NCBI GenBank assembly: GCA_002451695.1
Contig: DKDC01000022.1
Span: forward strand, 1 to 43,673
From: Prevotellaceae bacterium UBA6858
GTDB lineage: Bacteria; Bacteroidota; Bacteroidia; Bacteroidales; Bacteroidaceae
DNA: 43,673 nucleotides
Direction: 5' to 3'
This document shows positions 26,209 to 34,272 of the stretch, piece by piece (position 1 is the stretch's first letter; each line of letters starts with the position of its first letter). Made by a program: the position numbers and the translations under genes. The notes beneath the pieces are model-generated. The model was given only the letters and a program-made list of their open reading frames with translations, had not been told where the DNA came from and ran no database searches.

Positions 26209-26808
26209 TTATTTGCCTTGTGCAAAGTATGAGTGTATTGCCGTGTCGTAGTGGCTGCTTGTGGCGAAGGCGCGCTCAGCGAAGTGGCGGCGGTCCTCAA
26301 TGTCGGAGTTCGCGCCCTTGGTGTTGAGCATTTCGAGAAGGTCGGCGTATTCCGCTTTTGAGGGTACAATCACAACGTCCTTGAAGTTCTTTGCCCCGGC
26401 GCGTATGAGCGATATGCCGCCTATGTCAATCTTTTCTATGATGTCGGCTTCCGGAGCCCCGCTCTTCACGGTTTCCTCAAAGGGGTACAGGTCAACCACC
26501 ACAAGGTCGATTGAAGGGATTTCGTATTGCGCCATTTCCTTTATGTCGCCGTCGTTTTCGCGGCGTGCGAGTATGCCTCCGAATATTTTGGGATGGAGCG
26601 TCTTTACGCGCCCGCCGAGAATGGAGGGATAGGTTGTGAGTTCCTCCACTTTTGTGCAGGGGTAGCCCAGTTCCTCGATGAATTTTTGTGTCCCGCCCGT
26701 AGAGAGCAGCCTTACTCCCTCTTCGTGCAGTTTTTTCAGGATTTCTTCAAGCCCGTCTTTGTGGAAAACGGAAATCAGCGCGGTTTTTATTGCTTTTCTT
26801 TCTGCCAT
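26209..26808 (-). CDS. purH: IMP cyclohydrolase domain of PurH, without the AICAR formyltransferase half
   Basis: PurH normally has two domains in about 510 residues: an N-terminal IMP cyclohydrolase (MGS-like) and a C-terminal AICAR transformylase. This product stops at 199 residues, right at the domain border (HFAERAFATSSHYDTAIHSYFAQGK, then stop). The N-domain is intact: ALISVFHKDGLEEILKKL, LLSTGGTQKFIEELG, YPSILGGRVKTLHPKI, VVVDLYPFEETV and EKIDIGGISLIRAGAKN. In the relatives I know, residues leading to LRYGENPHQ would follow. Here mreB begins 49 bases later and no transformylase sequence is present. It is either a natural single-domain cyclohydrolase with a partner elsewhere or a gene that lost its second half. 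The intact domain and clean stop favour the first. Confidence 0.9.
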   Translation of the reverse strand: MAERKAIKTALISVFHKDGLEEILKKLHEEGVRLLSTGGTQKFIEELGYPCTKVEELTTYPSILGGRVKTLHPKIFGGILARRENDGDIKEMAQYEIPSIDLVVVDLYPFEETVKSGAPEADIIEKIDIGGISLIRAGAKNFKDVVIVPSKAEYADLLEMLNTKGANSDIEDRRHFAERAFATSSHYDTAIHSYFAQGK

Positions 26809-26871
26809 GGATTATAGTTTGTTACGGTCTCTGCGACCGTGCATTCTTGTTAATACGTATGTAGTCAGGTG

Positions 26872-26879
26872 CAAAGTTA
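26872..26879 (-). promoter_or_regulatory. -7 box for the purH-mre group
   Basis: TAACTTTG on the minus strand matches TAnnTTTG. The leader to the purH ATG would be about 55 bases and contains a small hairpin, ACGGTC/GACCGT at 26824-26840. No TTG was found at the expected spacing. Confidence 0.45.
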
Positions 26880-26941
26880 CTAATTTTTCAGATATGCGCC
26901 TGATATTAAGCGGCAAAAAAGAAAATATGCGCGAAACTCCG

Positions 26942-27547
26942 CTATTGCGTTACCGTGGTTGTTTTTGTTATGGTTTTCTCGTATGCCACGTTTTGCTTGT
27001 CGATGTAGTCGAGCTGCACATAGCACACGGTCTCTTCGCCGTATTGCGCGTTGGATATTGCGAGGTTTATTGTGCCTTGCTTTGTCTGCCAAACGGTGAG
27101 GTAGTCGCACTTTTCCTGCACGGTCAAATCCATTTTCTGTTTGCTGTCGGACGTTGCGGCGGCATCTGTGTCGAATTTCTCGGTGCATTCCGCCGGCTTG
27201 CCGTATTTTTCGGTCAGCCGGGCTTTGAGGTCATAATAGTTTGCGGCGAGCGAGTCCCACTGCTGCTTGTGTTCGAACGTTACGCCCACGGCAAACACGA
27301 GGTCTTTCTTTGAGCACGACTGTATGAACGCCGTGCAGCCTTTGTAGCCGGCATAGCTGCCGAGCATCACCGCATTTTTGTCGATGTTGGCGTTGAACTT
27401 CAAGCCTTTCCCTTCCATCTTGGTTACGAACGAACTTACAGTGCCGTCGATTGGTGTGTTGAGGAATGTCATGTGTTCTGTGGCGGTTTGCGCGTGCGTC
27501 AGAACGGCAGATAGTGCGCAGATTATCGCTGTTAATATTCTCTTCAT
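26942..27547 (-). CDS. Secreted protein of unknown function
   Basis: The family is not recognised by name. The 201-residue product has a clear signal peptide (MKRILTAIICALSAVLTHA, cleaved before QTATEH). The mature part begins EHMTFLNTPIDGTVSSFVTKMEGKGLKF, a pattern I associate with small Bacteroidales exported proteins that carry one compact alpha/beta domain. It has three Cys (in YKGCTAFIQSC and AECTEK) and ends with a Thr/Lys-rich tail. It overlaps the methyltransferase gene by four bases (ATGA), so the two are translated together. No enzymatic motif was seen. Confidence 0.7.
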   Translation of the reverse strand: MKRILTAIICALSAVLTHAQTATEHMTFLNTPIDGTVSSFVTKMEGKGLKFNANIDKNAVMLGSYAGYKGCTAFIQSCSKKDLVFAVGVTFEHKQQWDSLAANYYDLKARLTEKYGKPAECTEKFDTDAAATSDSKQKMDLTVQEKCDYLTVWQTKQGTINLAISNAQYGEETVCYVQLDYIDKQNVAYEKTITKTTTVTQ

Positions 27548-28353
27548 GATCGTTTGGGGGTTTGTTCCGTTTTTGGTTTTTGCAGCAGGAAGAACGCCGA
27601 CGTGGTGAAGAAGTCGCGCACGTATGGCACTGCCGCTATAGCCTTGCAGAGGGTGCGCGGCGTGAGGCCGAACTTTGCCTTGTAGTGTGGGTTTATGAAC
27701 CAGAAGTGGCGGTTTGCCACTGTAAATCCCGCCTTTCGCGCCGTTTTGTCAAAGAGTTCTATCGTGGTGCGTGTCTCGCGTATGTCCATGAGTTCGAGCA
27801 CGTCCTTTTCCTTCACGTTGCAGTTTTCGAGCGTCATGCGGTAGAGCGGCATGGGCAGCAGGTGGAGGAACGGCGCGTGCGAGCAGAATTTGCTGCGGCA
27901 TATCTGCTGGTGTCCGCCAAACGGCATGTACCACGCGGGGAAGCCGAAGAACGCATGACCGCCCGGGCGCAGGAACTTCAGGGCTGCGGAAAGGAAGCCG
28001 GGCTTGTCGTGCACGTGTTCTATCACATCGTGCGCGAGAACGATGTCAAACTTGCCGTCAAAGCCTTCGCACTTGCTCGCGTCGTTGCAGATGAACGTGC
28101 CTTCCACGCCGTCTTGGGCGAAAAACGTCTTCGCCTGCTCGGTGCGCTCCTTCACGATGTCCACTCCCGTAACCTCGCATCCCCTTTCGGCGAAAGGCTC
28201 AAGGTTTCCGCCCTCGCCGCAGCCTATCTCGAGAACTTTCATTCCGGGGACGATCTTTCCTATATGCTTTTCGAGGTAGGGTATGTAGTACGCCTCGCTT
28301 GTGGTTGCCAGTTCGTTGAAATAGCTCCGGCGGTCAAGATGTCGGTTTTGCAT
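27544..28353 (-). CDS. Class I SAM-dependent methyltransferase
   Basis: This 269-residue protein has a Rossmann-type SAM site: motif I VLEIGCGEGGNLEPFAERG, the ribose-binding acid in VTGVDIVKER, and motif IV region FDIVLAHDVIEHVHDK, followed by LKFLRPGGHAFFGFP. This places it with UbiE/Methyltransf_11-like enzymes. The C-terminal part is hydrophobic and aromatic (YVRDFFTTSAFFLLQKP) and could lie close to the membrane. The substrate is not evident. The divergent neighbour looks like an LPS-core kinase, so an envelope glycolipid role is possible but unproven. Confidence 0.82.
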   Translation of the reverse strand: MQNRHLDRRSYFNELATTSEAYYIPYLEKHIGKIVPGMKVLEIGCGEGGNLEPFAERGCEVTGVDIVKERTEQAKTFFAQDGVEGTFICNDASKCEGFDGKFDIVLAHDVIEHVHDKPGFLSAALKFLRPGGHAFFGFPAWYMPFGGHQQICRSKFCSHAPFLHLLPMPLYRMTLENCNVKEKDVLELMDIRETRTTIELFDKTARKAGFTVANRHFWFINPHYKAKFGLTPRTLCKAIAAVPYVRDFFTTSAFFLLQKPKTEQTPKRS

Positions 28354-28382
28354 TGGATGTTATATGTTGCATTAGTTATTTG

Positions 28383-28410
28383 CAAATTTAGTGATTTCGT
28401 GCGGAATTGC
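28383..28410 (-). promoter_or_regulatory. Promoter for the methyltransferase gene
   Basis: TAAATTTG on the minus strand (28383-28390), with GTTAG about 19 bp upstream in place of TTTG. The start of transcription would fall some 20 bases ahead of the ATG. It is interleaved with the divergent promoter on the other strand. Confidence 0.5.
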
Positions 28411-28418
28411 TAACTTTG
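28387..28418 (+). promoter_or_regulatory. Promoter for the LPS-kinase-like gene
   Basis: TAACTTTG at 28411-28418 is a good -7 box. The TTTAG at 28387-28391, about 19 bp upstream, would serve as the -33 element and shares bases with the -7 box of the divergent promoter. Confidence 0.5.
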
Positions 28419-28468
28419 CCGCATAAAAACAACTGTTTGCAATTTCCCAAACCGCATATCCGCATACA

Positions 28469-29224
28469 ATGACGAGAGTAACCGTAAGCCCGGAATACGG
28501 AGGCAGCCGCGAGCTGCGCGGCTTCATAGCCGGCATAGACCGCCTTTTCCCTTCGGGGGAGCTTGTGCAGCAAGGCAGCCGCAACACCCTGCGGCGTTTC
28601 ACCGTGGGCGGCAAGAGGGTTGTGGTGAAGCATTTCGGCAAGCCCAACCCCCTGAACCGCGTTGTGTATTCGTTTCTGCGCAAGCCCAAGGGGGTGCGCG
28701 CCTACGAGTATGCCTTCCGCGTGAGGGGTGCGGGGTTCGACACCCCCGAGGCGGTGGCCTACATTGAGCGCAGAAGCTGCGGCATCATTGCCGACTCATA
28801 TTTCATAAGTGCCGAATGCCCCTATACGCGCCGTTTCTACGAGTTCGGCGACGCTGTGGCGGAGGATTTCGCCGGCATAATCAGGGCGTTCGCAAGGCGC
28901 ACGGCGCAGTTTCACGAGGCGGGGATGCTCCACCGCGATTTCTCGCCGGGAAACATATTGTTCGACAACGTGGGCGGGGAGTGGAAGTTTGCCATTGTGG
29001 ACATAAACCGCATGAGCTTCTCGCCGGTAAGCGTTGAAAGGGGATGCCGCAATTTCGCCCGCCTGTGGGGGCAGCCGGACTTTTTCCGCATTGTGGCGGA
29101 TGAGTATGCCAAGTCGCGCAATGCCGATGCCGGGGAGTGCTTACGCATAATCCTTGAGGCGCGGCGCAAGTTCTGGACGCGCTTCGCCAAAAGGCACAAG
29201 GTGAAATACCGATTGGAACTATAG
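28469..29224 (+). CDS. Lipopolysaccharide core kinase-like protein (Kdo/WaaP type)
   Basis: The 251-residue protein has a small kinase-like fold: a nucleotide-lobe Lys in KRVVVKHF, a Glu-containing helix (YEYAFRVRGAG), the catalytic-loop-like HRDFSPGNILFDN and the metal site in FAIVDINRMSF. This matches the lipopolysaccharide kinase family (Kdo kinase/WaaP), which phosphorylates inner-core sugars of LPS at the cytoplasmic face of the membrane. No transmembrane helix is seen. It is divergent from a methyltransferase gene. A different small-molecule kinase is possible, but the spacing of motifs fits the LPS kinases well. Confidence 0.8.
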   Translation: MTRVTVSPEYGGSRELRGFIAGIDRLFPSGELVQQGSRNTLRRFTVGGKRVVVKHFGKPNPLNRVVYSFLRKPKGVRAYEYAFRVRGAGFDTPEAVAYIERRSCGIIADSYFISAECPYTRRFYEFGDAVAEDFAGIIRAFARRTAQFHEAGMLHRDFSPGNILFDNVGGEWKFAIVDINRMSFSPVSVERGCRNFARLWGQPDFFRIVADEYAKSRNADAGECLRIILEARRKFWTRFAKRHKVKYRLEL

Positions 29225-29260
29225 GCTTGTAAATGCGCAATTAGTCAAAGAATTGCGCCT

Positions 29261-29406
29261 TTGTAGGGGCGTATGGCATACGCCCGGATTGCGCCGCATT
29301 TGCATTTGCACGGCGTTGGCTTTGCGTGTACGTTGGTGCGGTTCGTGCAGTGGCGTAAAGTGCGTAAGCCATACGCCCCTGCAATTATCGCAACCCCAAT
29401 ACCGCT
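29261..29406. repeat. REP-like palindrome pair next to repeat copy E
   Basis: A palindrome GGGCGTATG-G-CATACGCCC lies at 29267-29285. A second, inverted copy of the head (CCATACGCCCCTGCA) lies at about 29369-29383, and the two enclose about 85 bases, a REPIN-like arrangement. The second head runs into CAATTATCGCAACCCCAAT, a flank that is also found before copies F and G. Confidence 0.65.
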
Positions 29407-29494
29407 AAAATTACATTTGATGTAGAAAAAACTACGTCCGATGCAGGAAAAATTATGTCTGATGTAGTTTGAATTACATCAGACATAATTTTTG
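29407..29494 (+). repeat. 21-bp-phased dyad element, copy E
   Basis: Units are centred at 29418, 29439, 29460 and 29481. Units 3 and 4 form a perfect inverted repeat with 19-base arms (29448-29466 and 29475-29493) and an 8-base loop, the right arm ending in TTTTT. It lies between the convergent kinase and propeller genes and could end transcription of both. No gene is visible in the 29225-29588 gap. Confidence 0.85.
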
Positions 29495-29588
29495 GTATAT
29501 GCAACCTGCTGTTAAACAGTTACTTGCAAAGAATTTTCAAAACAACAACAATCGCCTGACTGTCAATTGCTTGTGGAAAAATCCGCTT

Positions 29589-31217
29589 TTATTGCATCTT
29601 GATAATCTTTTTGCCGTTTTGGATGTAAACCTCTCCCTTTCTGGGTTGGGTTATTCTTGTTCCCGACAGGTCGTACATCACGCCGGTGTCCCTGCGGGTT
29701 CCGGCATTGCTTATTCCTGTGATTTCGCCGCCTATCTGCGCCACCGAAATGCCCCTCGACCGCAATCCGTTGAGCCAAATGGTATTTCTGTATCGGTCTA
29801 TGGAAATTTTGGCGATGTCGTTGTCGGCAATTCCGGAGTTGTCGGTGTTGTAGATTTCCCATTTGTCGTTTCCGTCAAACATGGTTACGCCCACGTCGCC
29901 GTATGTCCCCAGCCACAGGTTGCCGTTTGCGTCAACGGCTATGTTTGTGATTGTGTTGCTCGGCAGCCCGGAGTTGCTTCTGTTGTAGGTCTTCCATGTG
30001 CGGCCGTCAAAGCGTGTGAGTCCTCCGCCGAACTCCGGTCCCATGTTGCTTTCGCCCGATGCAATCCAAACGTTGTCCTTCTGGTCAATCGCTATTGAGC
30101 GCACCATGTTCATGGGCAGCGGGCTGTTGTCCTTGTTGTATTCCGCCCATTCCCCGCCGTTGAACATACACAGCCCTTTGCCGTAAACGCTGCACCAAAG
30201 GTTGTTTTTTGAGTCGGTGGCTATGTTTGTTATGCGGGCGTTGTTCACCGGCGTTTCGGTGGAGTTGAAACTCGTCCATCTGCTGCCGTCGAAACTGTAA
30301 AGGCCCTTTTCCGTCCCCACCCACAGCAGGTTTTCGCCATCGGAAGTTATGTTGGTTACGGAGTTCCGCTCTATGGGGCAGTTGCGGGTTGTGAACGCCA
30401 CTGTGTCGCTGCCGCTTATTTTCAGTAGGCACGTGTCGGTGAAGTGGAGCGCAATCCACACGTTTTTGTCCCTGTCGATGTGAATGTCCTTCACTTTGTT
30501 CACCGTGTCGTTGCTTTCCATCAGGACTGTGCGGTTGTCGTCCTTGTCAATGTGTATTATCCCCCCGCTTGTGCCTATCCATATTTCGCCGTTGTCGGTC
30601 GCGGTTGCGGTGGTGTCCATCCTTTCTGCCGGTATAAGGCTCTCGTATGTGTCGATGTGCCGCAACTCCCCGTTTTCAAACTTGTAGAGTCCGCTGCGTG
30701 TGGAGCCTACCCAGAAGTTTTTGCCGTCGATGAGCAGCGAAGACACTTCATCATACTTTTTGGTGGACGGCAGACTGTATTTCGTGAACTCCCCGCCGTT
30801 GTATTTCACGAGGAAATTGGCTGAGCCGAACCATACGTTGCCGTTGTTGTCGGTCGTTATGGCGTGCGTCCTGTCTGAAGGGATTGCGGAATTGGCGGCG
30901 GTGAATTTTATGAAGTCCTGCCCGTCATATTTCACAACGCCCTCTTCGGTTGTGGAAATCCATTTGTTGTTGCGCCGGTCTATGGCAATTCCCGAAACGC
31001 TGTTTATTCCCGGAATCCTGACAATGCCGGTGTTTTCGCTGTAGTAGCCGAACAGTCCGTCCCTGCTTGTGCAGAAGCCCCCGAACCAAAGTTTGCCGCT
31101 GTTGTCGAAGCCAGCGCGTTGTATGTTATCATGGCGCAGACTTGCGTTTCGGGGATTGTGAACACGGACCATTTGCTGCCGTCGTATTTGTAGAGCGAGA
31201 GCAGACCGCCGATCCAC
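29589..31217 (-). CDS. C-terminal part of a secreted beta-propeller protein (frameshifted gene)
   Basis: This open frame holds the larger, downstream part of a protein made of two-component-regulator-propeller-like blades. The repeated pattern is (N)xxWFGxxxxLxKYxGxxFTxY / ITNIAxDxxGNLWxGT, seen at least eight times. The family-like sequence begins near RAGFDNSGKLWFGGF. The first 35 or so residues of this frame (MDRRSALALQIRRQQMV and on) are out-of-frame translation of the preceding blade. The end, VMYDLSGTRI followed by GEVYIQNGKKIIKMQ, matches the short C-terminal domain common in secreted Bacteroidetes proteins. No kinase or regulator domain follows, so this is not a full hybrid sensor. 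The upstream part is in another frame (31004-31645); together they would make about 685 residues. Confidence 0.75.
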   Translation of the reverse strand: MDRRSALALQIRRQQMVRVHNPRNASLRHDNIQRAGFDNSGKLWFGGFCTSRDGLFGYYSENTGIVRIPGINSVSGIAIDRRNNKWISTTEEGVVKYDGQDFIKFTAANSAIPSDRTHAITTDNNGNVWFGSANFLVKYNGGEFTKYSLPSTKKYDEVSSLLIDGKNFWVGSTRSGLYKFENGELRHIDTYESLIPAERMDTTATATDNGEIWIGTSGGIIHIDKDDNRTVLMESNDTVNKVKDIHIDRDKNVWIALHFTDTCLLKISGSDTVAFTTRNCPIERNSVTNITSDGENLLWVGTEKGLYSFDGSRWTSFNSTETPVNNARITNIATDSKNNLWCSVYGKGLCMFNGGEWAEYNKDNSPLPMNMVRSIAIDQKDNVWIASGESNMGPEFGGGLTRFDGRTWKTYNRSNSGLPSNTITNIAVDANGNLWLGTYGDVGVTMFDGNDKWEIYNTDNSGIADNDIAKISIDRYRNTIWLNGLRSRGISVAQIGGEITGISNAGTRRDTGVMYDLSGTRITQPRKGEVYIQNGKKIIKMQ

Positions 31218-31645
31218 AGGTTACCGTACCTGTCGTGCGTCATTTGCATATTATACTGCCGCGAGGCAAGGGGGCTGTTTCGCGGGGTGAATGACGTAAG
31301 CCGGTTGTTTTCGATTTGCGCCACGCCTTTGCTGTTTGTCCCGAACCACACGCTGCCGCCGTCCGATGTAACCGACAGCACGTTGTTTTCGGGTATTGAG
31401 GCGTTGGCCCTGTTGTATATGGTGGTCTGGCGCGTGTTGCAGTCATACTTTACCAGTCCGCCCTCGGTGGCCAGCCAAAGCGCGTTGTCTTTTACTGCCA
31501 TGCTTCTTATGCAGTCGGTGGAGGCGTAGTTCTTCCAATCCGAAAGCATATTTGTACGAGAATACTGTGTTTCCACAATTTTTTGTGAAAACGCGGAAAT
31601 GCTGAAAAATGCAATAACCGCAAAAAACAATGCTTTCTTTTTCAT
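31004..31645 (-). CDS. N-terminal part of the same secreted beta-propeller protein
   Basis: This frame carries the true start: a signal peptide (MKKKALFFAVIAFFSISAFS) and the first propeller blades (DCIRSMAVKDNALWLATEGGLVKYD, VLSVTSDGGSVWFGTNSKGVAQIENN, YGNLWIGGLLSLYKYDGSKWSVFTI). Family-like sequence stops near TQVCAMI. After that the frame reads Ala/Ser/Thr-rich noise, while the adjacent frame takes over with RAGFDNSGKLWFGG. The change needs a loss of one base or a gain of two at about 31115-31140. There is no obvious slippery heptamer, so a mutation or a sequencing error is more likely than programmed shifting. A strong promoter lies just upstream. Confidence 0.75.
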   Translation of the reverse strand: MKKKALFFAVIAFFSISAFSQKIVETQYSRTNMLSDWKNYASTDCIRSMAVKDNALWLATEGGLVKYDCNTRQTTIYNRANASIPENNVLSVTSDGGSVWFGTNSKGVAQIENNRLTSFTPRNSPLASRQYNMQMTHDRYGNLWIGGLLSLYKYDGSKWSVFTIPETQVCAMITYNALASTTAANFGSGASAQAGTDCSATTAKTPALSGFRE

Positions 31646-31671
31646 GCTGAAAGGTTTATAAATGTGCGCTT

Positions 31672-31702
31672 CAAAGATAGGAAATTATGTAATGCCGGCA
31701 AA
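31672..31702 (-). promoter_or_regulatory. Strong Bacteroidetes-type promoter for the propeller gene
   Basis: On the minus strand TTTG, exactly 19 bp, then TATCTTTG. This is the best consensus match in the window together with that of pabB. The leader is roughly 20-25 bases. Confidence 0.65.
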
Positions 31703-31731
31703 ATAAAAATGGATAAAAATAAAAGAAAAAC

Positions 31732-31752
31732 ATTATTGCATTGTGCAATAAT
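31732..31752 (-). other. AT-rich perfect hairpin before the propeller promoter
   Basis: Arms ATTATTGCA and TGCAATAAT with a 3-base loop; on the minus strand it is followed by GTTTTTCTTTTATTTTTA. It could be an operator or a weak terminator that shields the promoter from upstream transcription. No gene is visible in the remainder of the 31646-32157 gap. Confidence 0.4.
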
Positions 31753-32128
31753 ATTCGTGGGAATCCTTGTGTTTACAGGGTTTCCGACAATATTTTTAAC
31801 ACATAAAATTTTTATGTTTTGGCGAAAATTTTTATGAACACGTCTTTGAATTGTTAAGGAGAGAACAGATGTTTTTCCCGGCATACATTTTAAGTTGTCT
31901 TACTGCGCACGTTCAATGCTTTTACATCGGGCGAAGTATGTGCGTGCATCGGACGTTCAACGTTATTATTGCGACCGAAGTAAGATAACATACAATAGCC
32001 TTTGGTGCGGCACACACATCGTTTGGCGGATTTATGGAGCGGACGGCTTTTGCTTTGTCATTTTGCTTACCAAGCAATCCCTCTCCCGAAAAATTATGGC
32101 GCGATGCTGCGGACGTTGCGGAAATTGC

Positions 32129-32136
32129 TAAATTTG
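32129..32136 (+). promoter_or_regulatory. -7 box for ligA
   Basis: TAAATTTG matches TAnnTTTG and lies 21 bases ahead of the ligA ATG. The -33 element is poor (CTG at the expected place). Confidence 0.4.
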
Positions 32137-32157
32137 TCATTCCAAAAACCAACCGAA

Positions 32158-34161
32158 ATGAACGAGCAGCAGAGGATATTGCAGTTGCGCGGGGAACTGC
32201 ACAGGCACAACCACCTTTATTACGTTGAGAGTGCGCCCGAGATAAGCGACCGCGAGTTTGACGCGATGATGCACGAGCTCCAGGAACTTGAGGCGAGGCA
32301 CCCCGAGATGTACGACCCCAATTCGCCCACGCAGCGTGTGGGCAGCGACTTGGGCGTGGAGTTTGCGCGGGTGAGCCACCGCTATCCCATGCTTTCGCTT
32401 TCCAACACCTACAACCGCGAGGATGTGCGCGCTTTCTATTCGCGTGTGAGCGAGGGACTGGGAGGCAGGCCTTTTGAAATATGCTGCGAGCTGAAATTCG
32501 ACGGACTGTCTATTTCCCTGACGTACGAAAAGGGGAAACTTGTGCGGGCCGTCACACGCGGCGACGGCGAGCAGGGCGACGATGTTACGGCTAACGTGCG
32601 CACCATACGCAGCATCCCCTTGCAGCTTGCCCCGGGCGACTATCCCGACAGCTTCGAGATACGCGGCGAGATACTCATGCCGTGGAAAAGCTTCGAGCGG
32701 CTAAACGCAGAGCGCGAGGCGGCTGAAGAGCCTCTGTTCGCAAATCCGCGAAACGCCGCGTCGGGGACGCTGAAAAGCAAGAGTTCCGCCGTGGTGGCGC
32801 AAAGAGGGTTGGACGCATACCTTTATTATCTTCTCGGCGACACACTTCCGTCCGACAACCACTACGGCAATCTTGAAAAGGCGGCGAAGTGGGGCTTCAA
32901 GGTCTCAAAGGCGATGAGAGTTGTCTCGGGACTTGAGGACATTTACAAATACATAGACTACTGGAACGAGGAACGCCGCAAGCTCCCCGTGGCTACGGAC
33001 GGCATTGTGCTTAAAGTTAATTCGCTTGAGCAGCAGCGCGAGCTGGGGTTCACGTCGAAAACGCCGCGCTGGGCGATTGCCTACAAGTTTGAGGCGGAAA
33101 GGGCGCGGACAAAGCTGCTCAAGGTTACTTTCCAAGTGGGCAGGACAGGGGCGGTAACGCCTGTGGCAAACATGGAGCCTGTGCTGCTCGCAGGCACAAT
33201 GGTCAAGCGTGCCTCGCTCCACAACGAGGACATGATAAGGAAGCTCAACCTGCACGAGGGCGACTATGTGTATGTTGAGAAGGCGGGCGAAATAATACCG
33301 CAGATAGTTGGCGTGGACACGGAGAACAGGGACGCGAGAGGCGAAGCCGTGAAGTTCATAAAAAACTGCCCAGAGTGCGGTGCGCCGCTGGTGCGCTACG
33401 ACGGCGAGGCGGCGTGGTATTGCACGAACACGGCAACCTGTCCGCCGCAGATTAAGGGGCGCATAGAGCATTTCATATCCCATGACGCGATGAACATCGA
33501 CTCGATAGGCCCGGAAACGGTGGACGATTTCTACAGCCGCAAGCTCATCAGGGATGCCGCCGACCTTTACAGCCTGAAAGTGGCGGACATTGCAGGGTAT
33601 GGCGGCTCGCGCGAAAAGTCGGCACGCAAAATGCTAAAAGGCATAGAGGACAGCAAGCAAGTTCCGTTCGAGAGGGTGCTGTATGCCTTGGGCATAAGGT
33701 TTGTGGGCAAGGTGTCGGCAAAGAACATAGCCCGCGCCATGAAGAGCATTGACGCGATAGCGGCGGCAACGGTTGGGGAACTTTCCCAAATAGACGGCGT
33801 TGGCGAGGTTATAGCCCAAAGCATAGTGCAGTACTTTGGCGAGGAGAAGAACCGCGAGTTCGTGGAGCGCCTCCGCGCAGCCGGCGTGCGGATGTCGCTT
33901 GGCGGGGAGGCGCAGCCGAAAGGCACGGCTCTCGAAGGGCAGGCTGTGGTTATCAGCGGGGTTTTCGCGCACCATTCACGCGAGGAGTACAAGGCGATGA
34001 TAGAGCAGTATGGCGGCAGAAGCGTTTCGTCAATATCGGCAAAGACCTCTTTCGTACTCGCGGGCGACAACATGGGACCGTCGAAGCTCGAAAAGGCAAG
34101 GAAACTCAACATACCGCTGGTGAGTGAGGACGATTTCCTGAAAAGGCTCGGTGCGGGATAA
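32158..34161 (+). CDS. ligA: NAD-dependent DNA ligase LigA
   Basis: LigA seals nicks in replication and repair using NAD+. With the start at 32158 (MNEQQRILQLRGELHRHN) it has 667 residues, the normal size; the longer frame to 32002 has no family sequence. Domain order: Ia (NAD-binding, LYYVESAPEISDREFD), adenylation domain with active-site Lys in CELKFDGLSISL (about residue 122), OB fold, a four-Cys zinc finger (CPECG, then CTNTATCPPQ), helix-hairpin-helix repeats (IDGVGEVIAQSI), and a C-terminal BRCT domain (VVISGVFAHHSREEYKAMIEQYGG). All are present. Confidence 0.97.
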   Translation: MNEQQRILQLRGELHRHNHLYYVESAPEISDREFDAMMHELQELEARHPEMYDPNSPTQRVGSDLGVEFARVSHRYPMLSLSNTYNREDVRAFYSRVSEGLGGRPFEICCELKFDGLSISLTYEKGKLVRAVTRGDGEQGDDVTANVRTIRSIPLQLAPGDYPDSFEIRGEILMPWKSFERLNAEREAAEEPLFANPRNAASGTLKSKSSAVVAQRGLDAYLYYLLGDTLPSDNHYGNLEKAAKWGFKVSKAMRVVSGLEDIYKYIDYWNEERRKLPVATDGIVLKVNSLEQQRELGFTSKTPRWAIAYKFEAERARTKLLKVTFQVGRTGAVTPVANMEPVLLAGTMVKRASLHNEDMIRKLNLHEGDYVYVEKAGEIIPQIVGVDTENRDARGEAVKFIKNCPECGAPLVRYDGEAAWYCTNTATCPPQIKGRIEHFISHDAMNIDSIGPETVDDFYSRKLIRDAADLYSLKVADIAGYGGSREKSARKMLKGIEDSKQVPFERVLYALGIRFVGKVSAKNIARAMKSIDAIAAATVGELSQIDGVGEVIAQSIVQYFGEEKNREFVERLRAAGVRMSLGGEAQPKGTALEGQAVVISGVFAHHSREEYKAMIEQYGGRSVSSISAKTSFVLAGDNMGPSKLEKARKLNIPLVSEDDFLKRLGAG

Positions 34162-34230
34162 GGCACGTTGCGGTTGCGCAAACGCCGTTCCCGAAAAGTG
34201 TAATTTGTGTCGATTTTCGGGAACGGGTGG

Positions 34231-34260
34231 TTGGGGATACGGGGGCAATCAGTAACTTTG
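34231..34260 (+). promoter_or_regulatory. Bacteroidetes-type promoter for pabB-pabC
   Basis: TTG at 34231-34233, 19 bp, TAACTTTG at 34253-34260. The expected start of transcription is only about 6-12 bases before the candidate ATGs at 34273 and 34279, so the message would be nearly leaderless. Confidence 0.6.
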
Positions 34261-34272
34261 CACCTGCTTGAA

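Noticed and set aside
31115..31140. Programmed ribosomal frameshift in the propeller gene
   Set aside because: There is no X-XXY-YYZ heptamer or downstream structure at the switch; mutation or read error is simpler.
31642..31884. Minus-strand 80-codon frame upstream of the propeller gene
   Set aside because: It runs through the best promoter of the region and the AT-rich hairpin, and no protein pattern is visible.
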